Assembly: GCA_035556755.1 (NCBI GenBank)
Contig: DATMEP010000003.1
Coordinates: forward strand, 1-48,934
Origin: VRUE01 sp035556755
Lineage (GTDB): Bacteria; Actinomycetota; Thermoleophilia; Solirubrobacterales; 70-9
DNA: 48,934 nucleotides
Reading direction: 5' to 3'
Shown: in pieces, positions 34,344 to 41,809 of the stretch
Layout of the letters: every line of letters begins with the position of its first letter
Position numbering within the stretch: position 1 is the stretch's first letter
Position numbers and translations under genes: made by a program
Notes under the pieces: model-generated
Told to the model about the DNA's origin: nothing
The model's database searches: none
What the model saw: only the letters and a program-made list of their open reading frames with translations

Positions 34344-35885
34344 TCAGGCGGGCTCGGCGGCGCGAGCCTCGTCGCCAGCTGCAACCGGCTCGCCCGTTGC
34401 GGCGTCAGCTTCCGTGCCGTGGCCGCACTCGCCTGCTGCGGCGGCGCCGCGGGTCGGGACTGCCTCGATGCGGCGGCGGGGGTTCTCGATTCCGAGGCCG
34501 GCGACTATGCCGCCGGCGATCATCAGCAGGCCGGCGATGGCCATGCCGAGGTGGAAGGCGGAGGTCGAGGCCTCGGGCTCCTGCGCGGTCAGCGGGTTGG
34601 AGCCCGAGGCGAGATCGGCGCCGACGCCGGCGTCGAATTTCGCCGAGATCACCGCGCCGAGGACGGCGATCGCCAGCAGCCCCGCCACCCGCGAGATCCC
34701 GTTGTTGACACCGGAGGCGATGCCGACGTGGCGTTCCTCGACCGAGTCGAGCACGGTGGCGGTGAGCGGCGCCACGGTGGCCGCCAGGCCGAGGCCGAAG
34801 ACGACGATCGCCGGCAGCACCTCGGTGAGGTAGTCGGGGGAGGCGTCGACCCGGAGCAGCATGATCAGCCCGATCCCGCCGACGATCGGGCCGGCAGACA
34901 TCGGCGCCCGCGGGCCCACCCCCGAGGCGATCCTGCCAAAGCGAGGCGAGAGGACGAAGAGGATGATCGAGATCGGCGTCGTCGCCAGGCCCGCCTCGAG
35001 CGGCGAGTAGCCGGCGACCTGCTGGAGGAAGAGGCCGACGAAGAAGAGGCCGCCAATCAGGCCGGCGTAGGCCGTCAGCGTGGTCAGGTTGGCGACCCAG
35101 AAGTTGCGGATCCGGAACAGGGCCAGGTCGAGCATCGGGTGGCGGGCACGCGCCTCGTGCAGGACGAAGAGCGCGAAGCAGACGATCCCGGCGACCATCG
35201 GGGCCCAGACGAGCGGATCGCCCCAGCCGTGGCTCGGCTGTTCGATCAGGGCGAAGACCGGGCCGGCGAGCCCCGCCGCCGAGAGTCCGATGCCCGCCCA
35301 GTCGATGCCGCGGAAGGCCTCCGGGTCGCGGCTCTCCTCAACCGAGTGCAGGGTCAGCGCCACGGTCGCCGCGATCAGCGGAATGTTGACCCAGAAGATC
35401 GCGCGCCAGGAGAGGACCTCGATCAGCGCCCCGCCGCCGGCCGGGCCGAGCACGGTCGCGATCCCGGTCCAGGCGGTCCAGATCCCGACCGCCCGGCCGC
35501 GCGCCGCGCCCTCGAAGGTGGCGGCGACGATCGCCAGCGAGCCGGGGACCAGCAGCGCCCCGGCGATCCCCTGCAGCGCCCGCGCGCCGACCAGGAACTC
35601 CTCGCTCGGCGCCAACGCGCAGAGGATCGAGGTCGCGCCGAAGGCGATCAGCCCGACGACGAAGATCCGCCGCCGCCCGAACTGGTCGCCGAGGGAGCCG
35701 CCGACCAGGAGCAGCGAGACCATGGTCAGCATGTAGGCCTCGACCACCCACTGCTGCCCGGCGAGCCCCGCGTCGAGGTCGCCGGCGATCGCCGGCAGCG
35801 CCACGTTGACCACGGTCCCGTCGAGGAAGACAACCGTCGAGCCGAGGATCGTCGCGACCAGCGTCAAGAGCTGCCGGCGAGACAC
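34344..35885 (-). CDS. DHA2-family multidrug efflux transporter (MFS, EmrB/QacA type)
   Basis: The 513-residue protein has about 14 predicted membrane segments. The motif GGSLGDQFGRRR lies in the loop between helices 2 and 3, and the DHA2 motif STVVFLDGTVVNVALPAI in helix 1 carries a membrane-embedded Asp. The C-terminal ~60 residues are soluble and rich in Ala and Glu. The substrate is unknown; family members expel drugs, dyes or lipids by proton antiport. The GTG at 35885 is preferred over the longer open frame because helix 1 begins there. A TACACT (-10-like) lies 8 bases upstream, so the message may be leaderless. Confidence 0.88.
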   Translation of the reverse strand: MSRRQLLTLVATILGSTVVFLDGTVVNVALPAIAGDLDAGLAGQQWVVEAYMLTMVSLLLVGGSLGDQFGRRRIFVVGLIAFGATSILCALAPSEEFLVGARALQGIAGALLVPGSLAIVAATFEGAARGRAVGIWTAWTGIATVLGPAGGGALIEVLSWRAIFWVNIPLIAATVALTLHSVEESRDPEAFRGIDWAGIGLSAAGLAGPVFALIEQPSHGWGDPLVWAPMVAGIVCFALFVLHEARARHPMLDLALFRIRNFWVANLTTLTAYAGLIGGLFFVGLFLQQVAGYSPLEAGLATTPISIILFVLSPRFGRIASGVGPRAPMSAGPIVGGIGLIMLLRVDASPDYLTEVLPAIVVFGLGLAATVAPLTATVLDSVEERHVGIASGVNNGISRVAGLLAIAVLGAVISAKFDAGVGADLASGSNPLTAQEPEASTSAFHLGMAIAGLLMIAGGIVAGLGIENPRRRIEAVPTRGAAAAGECGHGTEADAATGEPVAAGDEARAAEPA

Positions 35886-35923
35886 GTGGCTCAGTGTAGG
35901 TGCTCGCCAGAAGGCTCCCGCGA

Positions 35924-35950
35924 CGCTGGAGGCGGACGGGACCTCCAGCG
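35924..35950. promoter_or_regulatory. Candidate operator in the transporter/secreted-protein divergent gap
   Basis: CGCTGGAGG (35924-35932) and CCTCCAGCG (35942-35950) form a perfect 9-bp inverted repeat with a 9-base spacer in the 107-bp gap between two divergent genes. The size and spacing suit a dimeric repressor site for a drug transporter. No regulator gene is adjacent, so this rests on symmetry and position alone. Confidence 0.35.
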
Positions 35951-35992
35951 CCTCCCCGCTCGTATTCCAAGAAACGGCATGAGGAGGGAACC

Positions 35993-37069
35993 GTGAAGAG
36001 AGTGCTGTCGATCGCGTTGTCGATCCTGATCTGTGGCGGCGTCGTCGCAGGTACAGCCGCGGCAAAGGGCCTGGACATGGCGGCGCCCGACGGAGTCGTC
36101 GTGAGGGGCTCCGGCGATCGCTACATCGCCATATCTCCCGGTATCCCCCGCGCCATCACGTTCGTCGCGCGAATCGAACGTCAGGGCGGGCGGCTCAGCC
36201 GCTGGTGGTATCTCCGCGGCAATTTCCACGTTCCCGCCGTGGCCTATGACCGCACCGCAGGAGGGCTGTCGGCGGACGGGAGGACGCTCGTCCTCAGCCG
36301 GTCCCACCGCTCGCACACCTATCCGCCCCGGGTGTCGAGGTTCGCGATCCTCGACACGCAACGGTCCTCTGAGTGGCACGGCCAGGGCCGCCCACCTCGA
36401 TTCCGCCAGTTCGCCGAGTTCGTCGATCTCCGCGGCCACTTCAGCTTCGATGCGATCTCACCGGATGGCTCGACGATCTACCTGATCCACCACTACCTCC
36501 GGCCCAGCACCGGGAGCGCCTACATAACCCACTACGAGGTCCGTGCCCTGGACGCGAAAAGCGGCAAGCTCCTCCCCCAGCCGATCGTCGATCCGGAGGA
36601 GCCGGGCGAGCGCATGGCCGGACTTCCGACCAGCCGTGCGACCAGCCCCGACGGACGCTGGGCATACACGCTCTACGACGGCGACGGCAAACACGAGCCC
36701 TTCATCCACGCCCTCGACACGGTCGGGCGGCGGGCGGTCTGCGTCGATCTGCCCCAGCTCGGGGACGAGCGCAATCTCTTCATGCTCGGCCTGCTCACGA
36801 GCCAGGGGGGCCAGGCGCTGGAAGTGGTGCGGCGCAGGTTCCGAGCGAAGCAGGAGGACGGCGCCCGGGAAACGGTCGTCGTGCCGGAACCGCTGCTCAC
36901 GGTCGATGCACGCAGCTTCGAGGTCAGCGAAACGAGGGCCAGCCAGGCTGAAGGTGGCCTGCCCTGGCCGCCGATCGCCCTCGCCGCGCTGGCGTCCCTC
37001 TTCGGCATTGCCTGGGTCTCCGCCAGGAGAAGATCGGACACCCGCGGGAAGCGGCCCGAGCACGCATGA
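35993..37069 (+). CDS. Secreted propeller-like protein with C-terminal membrane anchor
   Basis: The 358-residue protein starts with a signal peptide (VKRVLSIALSILICGGVVAG, then TAAAKG). A body follows with repeated blade-like motifs: LSADGRTLVLSRS, ISPDGSTIYLIHH and TSPDGRWAYTLYDGD, as in WD40/TolB-like propellers. A hydrophobic segment (LPWPPIALAALASLFGIAWV) with a basic tail comes near the C-terminus, so it is probably surface-anchored. GAGGAGGG lies eight bases before the GTG at 35993. I recognise no named family. It overlaps the peptidase gene as ATGA and begins the plus-strand envelope module. Confidence 0.75.
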   Translation: MKRVLSIALSILICGGVVAGTAAAKGLDMAAPDGVVVRGSGDRYIAISPGIPRAITFVARIERQGGRLSRWWYLRGNFHVPAVAYDRTAGGLSADGRTLVLSRSHRSHTYPPRVSRFAILDTQRSSEWHGQGRPPRFRQFAEFVDLRGHFSFDAISPDGSTIYLIHHYLRPSTGSAYITHYEVRALDAKSGKLLPQPIVDPEEPGERMAGLPTSRATSPDGRWAYTLYDGDGKHEPFIHALDTVGRRAVCVDLPQLGDERNLFMLGLLTSQGGQALEVVRRRFRAKQEDGARETVVVPEPLLTVDARSFEVSETRASQAEGGLPWPPIALAALASLFGIAWVSARRRSDTRGKRPEHA

Positions 37070-37890
37070 GGATGCGTCGCTTCGACCTCGTGTTCGTCGT
37101 CACCGTCGGAGTCCTCGGCGTCGTCCTGATCGCCACCGCGCGCTCGCAGCCTGCAAGCGAGGCCGAGATGCTGCAGGCGAAGCGATTCCTCGACTTCTCG
37201 CAAACGCCACGGCACCCGGGCAACCTGCTCGGGCGCATCGGCGTCGCCGGGCACTCGGCGGCGGGGCGACCGATCCGGCTCATCCAGCGAGGCGACCCGG
37301 GGCGCGACGGGGAGGTGCTGGTCTTCGGCTGCGTCCACGGCGACGAGTGCGCGGCACGGAAGGTGCAGCCGCTCCTGCCCGGCAGCGGCTGCCCCGATCC
37401 GGGTGCGGACATCTACCTGGTCCCCAACCTCAACCCGGACGGCCTCGCGCTCGGCACCAGGCTGAACGGCCGCGGCGTCGACCTCAACCGCAACTTCCCC
37501 ACCGCGTGGAAGCCGATCGGCCGGCGGTGGGGCCCGCAGTACTCCGGGCCGCAGCCGTTCTCGGAGCCGGAGACGCGGGTCGCCGCCCGGATCGTGCGGC
37601 GACTGAGGCCCGAGGTGACGATCTGGTTCCACCAGCACCACGCGGCGGACCCCCTCGTGCGTGCCTGGGACGGAAGCGTCCCGGCCGCCCGACGCTTCGC
37701 GCGCCTGGCCCGGCTGCCCTTCCGTCGCCTGCCGTGGCTGGCGGGCACGGCGCCGAACTGGCAGAACCACCGCTTCCCCGGCACCGACTCCTTCGTGGTC
37801 GAGTTTCCGCGTGGCCCGCTCGCCGCGGGGACCGAGACGCGGCTTGGGCGCGCGATCGCACTTCTCGCTCGGGAAGTGGGCGAAGATTGA
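37066..37890 (+). CDS. M14-family zinc carboxypeptidase/amidase, membrane-anchored
   Basis: The 274-residue protein has an N-terminal hydrophobic anchor (residues ~8-26). The M14 core follows: zinc ligands in VHGDECAA (H, E), the substrate-binding block LNGRGVDLNRNFPTAW, and the third ligand region IWFHQHHA. The glutamate near FVVEFPRGP is the probable catalytic base. It resembles MpaA-type murein peptide amidases and gamma-D-Glu-Dap peptidases, suggesting cell-wall peptide trimming outside the membrane. Its place just before an ECF sigma gene suggests an envelope-stress circuit. Exact substrate unknown. Confidence 0.85.
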   Translation: MRMRRFDLVFVVTVGVLGVVLIATARSQPASEAEMLQAKRFLDFSQTPRHPGNLLGRIGVAGHSAAGRPIRLIQRGDPGRDGEVLVFGCVHGDECAARKVQPLLPGSGCPDPGADIYLVPNLNPDGLALGTRLNGRGVDLNRNFPTAWKPIGRRWGPQYSGPQPFSEPETRVAARIVRRLRPEVTIWFHQHHAADPLVRAWDGSVPAARRFARLARLPFRRLPWLAGTAPNWQNHRFPGTDSFVVEFPRGPLAAGTETRLGRAIALLAREVGED

Positions 37891-37914
37891 GATGTTCCGC
37901 GAAAGAGGTGAGGG

Positions 37915-38484
37915 TTGGGTACTGAGAGCGGCGCGATCGAGCGGACCGAACGGACGAAGCCATTGTCGGCGCGCGCCGAGCGGAAGCTCGTCCGCGAGGC
38001 CCAGCGCGGCTCGCGCGAGGCGCTCACGGATCTCTACGCCGCGCACTGGCGGCGTGCCCACCGGGCCGCGTACCTGGTCGTCCACGACGGCGCCGCCGCC
38101 GAGGACGTCGCCCAGGACGCCTTCCTCGCCGCGATCGTCGCCCTCGACCGCTTCGACCGCCGCCGCCCCTTCGGCCCCTGGCTGCACCGGATCGTCGTCA
38201 ACCGGGCGATCGACTGGGCGCGGCGAGAGGAGCTGCGGCGTTCGGCCGGCGATCCCGACGAGCGCCACGCAGCCGACCCGCCAGCGGAGACGATCGGCGA
38301 GGACGTGATGGAGGCGCTCGCCCAGCTCCCGGTCGAACAACGCGCCGTCGTCGTGCTCCGTTACCTGCTCGACTACACCCCCGGCGAGGTGGCGCGGATG
38401 CTCGACCTGCCGCGCGGGACGGTCAACTCGCGACTGCGACGGGCCCTCGACCGGCTCGGCGGCATGCTCGGGGAGGAGTCGTGA
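37915..38484 (+). CDS. ECF-type RNA polymerase sigma factor
   Basis: This 189-residue sigma-70 family protein has regions 2 and 4 only. Region 2 includes EALTDLYAAHWRRAHRAAYL and the DAFLAAIVALDRF segment; region 4 is LPVEQRAVVVLRYLLDYTPGEVARML with the helix-turn-helix end GTVNSRLRRALDRL. The start is a TTG at 37915, preceded by AGAGGTGAGG. It overlaps the downstream anti-sigma-like gene as GTGA, the classic sigma/anti-sigma pairing. It probably switches on a regulon in response to an envelope signal. Confidence 0.92.
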   Translation: MGTESGAIERTERTKPLSARAERKLVREAQRGSREALTDLYAAHWRRAHRAAYLVVHDGAAAEDVAQDAFLAAIVALDRFDRRRPFGPWLHRIVVNRAIDWARREELRRSAGDPDERHAADPPAETIGEDVMEALAQLPVEQRAVVVLRYLLDYTPGEVARMLDLPRGTVNSRLRRALDRLGGMLGEES

Positions 38485-39689
38485 GCGAGGACCGGCTCAG
38501 AGCCCTCCTGCACGAGGCGCCGGTACCGGCCGCGGACGATGCCGAGCGTCGAGGGCTGCGGGTCGCGACGGCGGCGTTCGACCGGCGCCAGCGCGCCACG
38601 CGGCCGGTGCTGCCGCGCCTCGCCGTCGCGCTCGCCGCGGCGACGCTGCTCGCCGCCCTCCTCCTCACCCCGGCCGGCGCGGCGGTTCGCGACTGGATCG
38701 ACGACGTCTTCACCGCCGGGGTCCAGGACGCGGAGCCGGCGCTGACCGAGGTCCCCGGCGGCGGACGCCTGCTGGTCGACTCGGCGGAGGGACCGTGGGT
38801 CGTCCAGCCGGACGGCTCCCGCCGGCTGCTCGGCGACTATGCGGAAGCGACGTGGTCTCCGCGCGGGCTATTCGTCGCGGCCGCCTCCGGGCACGCCCTG
38901 AGCGCCGTCGAGCCGGACGGGACCGTGCGCTGGTCGCTCTCCGCCGCCGATCCGGTCGCCGATCCGCTCTGGTCGCCCTCGGGCTTCCGGATCGCCTACC
39001 GAGCCGGGCAGGCCCTGCGGGTGGTGGCCGGAGACGGGGTCGGCGACTCCCTGCTCGACCGCGGCGTCGCCCCCGTGCCGGCGGTCTGGTCGCCCCAGGG
39101 CCCGCACCTCCTCGCCTATCTCGACGACCGTGGCGGGCTTCGCGTCGTCAACGCCGACAGCGGCCAGACCGTCGGCTCCGCCAAAACGCCGGCCGGAACC
39201 GCGGGCCTCGACTGGGCGGCGGACGGTTCGCAGTTGCTCACGGCAACGCGGCGGTCCCTCCTGCTCCGCGACGTCGGCGTCGGGAAGCTCGTGGACGAGT
39301 TGGCTTTCGGCCCAACGCGCAGCATCCCGCTGCCGCCTGGAGCCACCGTGAGCGACGCCTCCTTCTCGCCCCGCGGCAAGACGATCGCCGTCCTGCTAGG
39401 CCTGCCGGCGCGGGGAGCCCGCCCGCCCCGCAGCGAACTCGCCCTGATCGATCCCGCCGACGACTCGCTGCGTCCGCTCTTCACCGCGCCGGGCCGCCTG
39501 CCCGATCTCACCTGGTCCCCGGACGGACGGCGTCTGCTGATCCCGTGGCCCGACGCCGACCAGTGGCTCTTCATCCCGGTGGGCGGCGGCGGTCGCGTGC
39601 GGGCGATCGGCGGGATCTCGGCCGAGTTCGCCCCGGGCGCGCAGAACGCGGCCTTCCCGCAGATCGAGGGCTGGTGCTGCCCGGGGTGA
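38481..39689 (+). CDS. Putative anti-sigma factor with extracytoplasmic TolB-like propeller
   Basis: The 402-residue protein has a short cytoplasmic N-terminus (~1-45, DRLRALLHEAPVPAADDAERR), one membrane helix (~46-64, LAVALAAATLLAALLLTPAG), and an outside region with repeated TWSP, LWSPSGF, VWSPQGP, SFSPRGK and TWSPDGRRLLIP motifs of a TolB/WD40-like propeller. No zinc-finger anti-sigma motif is seen, so the anti-sigma role rests on the coupling with the sigma gene (GTGA) and topology. The propeller could sense ligands or wall fragments. Confidence 0.75.
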   Translation: MSEDRLRALLHEAPVPAADDAERRGLRVATAAFDRRQRATRPVLPRLAVALAAATLLAALLLTPAGAAVRDWIDDVFTAGVQDAEPALTEVPGGGRLLVDSAEGPWVVQPDGSRRLLGDYAEATWSPRGLFVAAASGHALSAVEPDGTVRWSLSAADPVADPLWSPSGFRIAYRAGQALRVVAGDGVGDSLLDRGVAPVPAVWSPQGPHLLAYLDDRGGLRVVNADSGQTVGSAKTPAGTAGLDWAADGSQLLTATRRSLLLRDVGVGKLVDELAFGPTRSIPLPPGATVSDASFSPRGKTIAVLLGLPARGARPPRSELALIDPADDSLRPLFTAPGRLPDLTWSPDGRRLLIPWPDADQWLFIPVGGGGRVRAIGGISAEFAPGAQNAAFPQIEGWCCPG

Positions 39690-39706
39690 GGACGCAAGAA
39701 GCGTCC
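39690..39706 (+). terminator. Short hairpin after the anti-sigma-like gene
   Basis: GGACGC (39690-39695) and GCGTCC (39701-39706) form a 6-bp stem with loop AAGAA, starting at the base after the stop codon. No U-tract follows, so termination is uncertain. Confidence 0.35.
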
Positions 39707-39763
39707 CGCGAGGGCGAATGGATGACGGCGACCCGTGCGCGACTGCCAGAATCCGGGTAGTGA

Positions 39764-40651
39764 ATGCCGATGGCTAGAGCGATCTGGAGCGGCTCGATCA
39801 GCTTCGGGCTCCTCAACGTGCCCGTGAAGCTCTACAGCGCCGTGGCCCGGCGCAACATCGGGCTGCGCGAGATCCGCGAGTCCGACGGCGCCCGCATCCG
39901 CCACCGCCGCGTCGCCGAAGGGACCGACGAGGAGGTCCCCTACGAGAACATCGTCAAGGCCTACGAGATCACCCCGGACCAGTACGTGCCGCTGAGCAAG
40001 GACGAGCTGGATGCGCTGGCGCCGGAGAAGACCCGCGCGATCGAGGTCCAGGACTTCGTCGACCTCGAGGAGATCGACCCGATCTACTTCAACAGCCCCT
40101 ACTACCTGGGACCGGCCGAGGGCGCCGAGAAGGCCTACTCGCTGCTGGCGAAAGCGATGAAGGAATCGGGCAAGGTCGCGGTTGCCCGCTTCGTCTTCCG
40201 CAACAAAGAGCACCTGGCGGCGATCCGGCCGACCGACGGCGTGCTGACGCTGACCACGATGCGCTTCGCCGACGAGGTCGTGCCGCCCTCCGACCTCGAC
40301 GACGTGCTCCCCGACAAGGAGCCGAAGGTCGCCAAGCAGGAGGTCGAGATGGCGGAGAAGCTGATCGACTCGTTGACCCGGGACTTCGACCCGTCCGCCT
40401 ACCGCGACGAGTACCGCGAGCAGCTGCTGGAGATGATCGAACGCAAGGCCGAGGGCAAGGAGGTCGTCGCCCCGCCGGCCGAGGAGCGCAAGGCGACCAA
40501 GGCCCCGGACCTGATGGCGGCGCTGGAGGAAAGCATCGCGGCGGTCAAAGGCGACGGCAAGAAAGCCGCCAAGCCGGCGGCGAAGAAAAAGCGCAAAGCC
40601 GCGCCGAGAAGCAAACCGGCGAAACGCGCCAAAGCGAAATCCTCCAAGTAG
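39764..40651 (+). CDS. ku: Ku homodimer protein for non-homologous end joining
   Basis: Bacterial Ku clamps DNA ends. The 295-residue protein has the conserved Ku fold: ARAIWSGSISFGLLNVPVKLYSA at the start, the middle GPAEGAEKAYSLLAKAMKESGK and the MAEKLIDSLTRDFDPSAYRDEYRE block that recruits LigD. The tail after ~260 is very lysine-rich (KKAAKPAAKKKRKAAPRS), as in actinobacterial Ku proteins with a DNA-binding extension. The ATG at 39764 is used, though an ATG two codons on is possible. It precedes the LigD polymerase gene by 3 bp. Confidence 0.97.
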   Translation: MPMARAIWSGSISFGLLNVPVKLYSAVARRNIGLREIRESDGARIRHRRVAEGTDEEVPYENIVKAYEITPDQYVPLSKDELDALAPEKTRAIEVQDFVDLEEIDPIYFNSPYYLGPAEGAEKAYSLLAKAMKESGKVAVARFVFRNKEHLAAIRPTDGVLTLTTMRFADEVVPPSDLDDVLPDKEPKVAKQEVEMAEKLIDSLTRDFDPSAYRDEYREQLLEMIERKAEGKEVVAPPAEERKATKAPDLMAALEESIAAVKGDGKKAAKPAAKKKRKAAPRSKPAKRAKAKSSK

Positions 40652-40654
40652 CCG

Positions 40655-41563
40655 GTGGCCTCGGACCGCGTGGTCGAGGTCGACGGTCGTGAGCTGAAGC
40701 TCACCAACCTCGACAAGGTTCTCTACCCGAAGGCGGGCTTCACCAAGGGCGAGGTCGTCGACTACTACGCCAAGGTGGCGCCGGCGATCGTTCCCCACCT
40801 GCGCGGGCGACCGCTGACCCTGCGCCGCTTCCCCGAGGGCGTCGAGGACACCGAGGCCGCCTTCTTCGAGAAGCGCTGCCCGAAGCACCGGCCCGAGTGG
40901 GTGAAGACGACCCGGATCACCGCCGAGACCGGCGAGATCGACTTCTGCGTCTGCGAAGACCTGCCGACCCTGGTCTGGATGGCGCAGCTGGCGGCGATCG
41001 AGCTGCACCCCTCGCTCTCGCTGGCGAAAAAGCTGGAGCGCCCAACCGTGCTCGCCTTCGACCTCGACCCGGGCCCGCCCGCCGACATCCTCGACTGCTG
41101 CCGGGTGGCGCTGCGGCTGCGCGACCTCTTCGGGCACTTCGAGGTCGAGTGCTTCCCGAAGACGTCGGGCTCGAAGGGGCTGCAGGTCTACGTCCCGCTC
41201 AACACTGCCGCCAGCTACGAGGAGACCAAACCTTTCGCCAAAGCGATCGCCCAGCTGCTGGAAAAGCAGACCCCCGACCAGGTCGTCTCGAAGATGAAAA
41301 AGGTCGATCGCAAGGGCAAGGTCTTCGTCGACTGGTCGCAGAACCACGAGCGCAAAACGACGATCGCGGTCTACTCGCTGCGGGCGCGGGAACGGCCGAC
41401 GGCCTCCACCCCGGTCACCTGGGAGGAGGTCGAGACGGCGCTCGAACACGAGGACCGCGACTCCCTCGTCTTCGAGGCAGGCGACGTGCTCGAGCGGATC
41501 CAGCGCCACGGCGACCTCTTCGCCCCGGTGCTGGAGCTACGGCAGAAGCTGCCCGATCTCTGA
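40655..41563 (+). CDS. ligD: Standalone LigD-type DNA repair polymerase/primase
   Basis: The 302-residue protein is the archaeo-eukaryotic primase-type polymerase domain of LigD, without ligase or nuclease domains. Motifs: LAFDLDPGP with the metal-binding DxD, TSGSKGLQVYVPL, VFVDWSQNHERKTTIAVYS, and RERPTASTPVTWEEVE. It fills gaps and adds ribonucleotides at breaks held by Ku. The start is GTG at 40655, 3 bp after the Ku stop. The ligase partner must be elsewhere on the chromosome; none is in the window. Confidence 0.95.
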   Translation: MASDRVVEVDGRELKLTNLDKVLYPKAGFTKGEVVDYYAKVAPAIVPHLRGRPLTLRRFPEGVEDTEAAFFEKRCPKHRPEWVKTTRITAETGEIDFCVCEDLPTLVWMAQLAAIELHPSLSLAKKLERPTVLAFDLDPGPPADILDCCRVALRLRDLFGHFEVECFPKTSGSKGLQVYVPLNTAASYEETKPFAKAIAQLLEKQTPDQVVSKMKKVDRKGKVFVDWSQNHERKTTIAVYSLRARERPTASTPVTWEEVETALEHEDRDSLVFEAGDVLERIQRHGDLFAPVLELRQKLPDL

Positions 41564-41593
41564 GACGACAGGGGCACGATCGCCAACCGGCGT

Positions 41594-41806
41594 CTACTGC
41601 GGTTCCGGCGGCGCGTAGGTCACCTCGTTTGCCACCGTCCAATTCGGCAGCTGTGCGCTCAGCTCCCGCACTGTCTCGTCGGGGGCGTCCACCAACAGCC
41701 CACGTGCGCTGCGATCGACAACCGTGACGCCGCTCGAGCGCTCGATCAGGTCGATGTCCGCCTGCTGCGGACTTTCGTCCTGGGACATCAGCACGTAACG
41801 GGCCAT
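41594..41806 (-). CDS. Small I9-like protein resembling the adjacent protease prodomain
   Basis: The 70-residue protein begins ARYVLMSQDESPQQADIDL and has no signal peptide. It aligns by eye with the N-terminal region of the adjoining subtilase: RYVLMSQDE with RYILLPEEG, GVTVVDRSARGLLVDAPDE with EVTVVDTVSPDGPRLVEAN, and VTYAPPEP with VEFAPPDP. That N-terminal region is where a subtilase prodomain (inhibitor I9-like) sits. The ATG at 41806 lies 3 bp after the protease stop (TAGTTGATG), so it is almost certainly co-translated. The likely role is as a separate folding chaperone or inhibitor of the protease; this is inference. Confidence 0.7.
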   Translation of the reverse strand: MARYVLMSQDESPQQADIDLIERSSGVTVVDRSARGLLVDAPDETVRELSAQLPNWTVANEVTYAPPEPQ

Positions 41807-41809
41807 CAA

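Noticed and set aside
39116..41509. 797-codon minus-strand frame opposite the anti-sigma-like, Ku and LigD genes
   Set aside because: It lies antisense to Ku and LigD, which are unambiguous; no motif is seen in the long frame.
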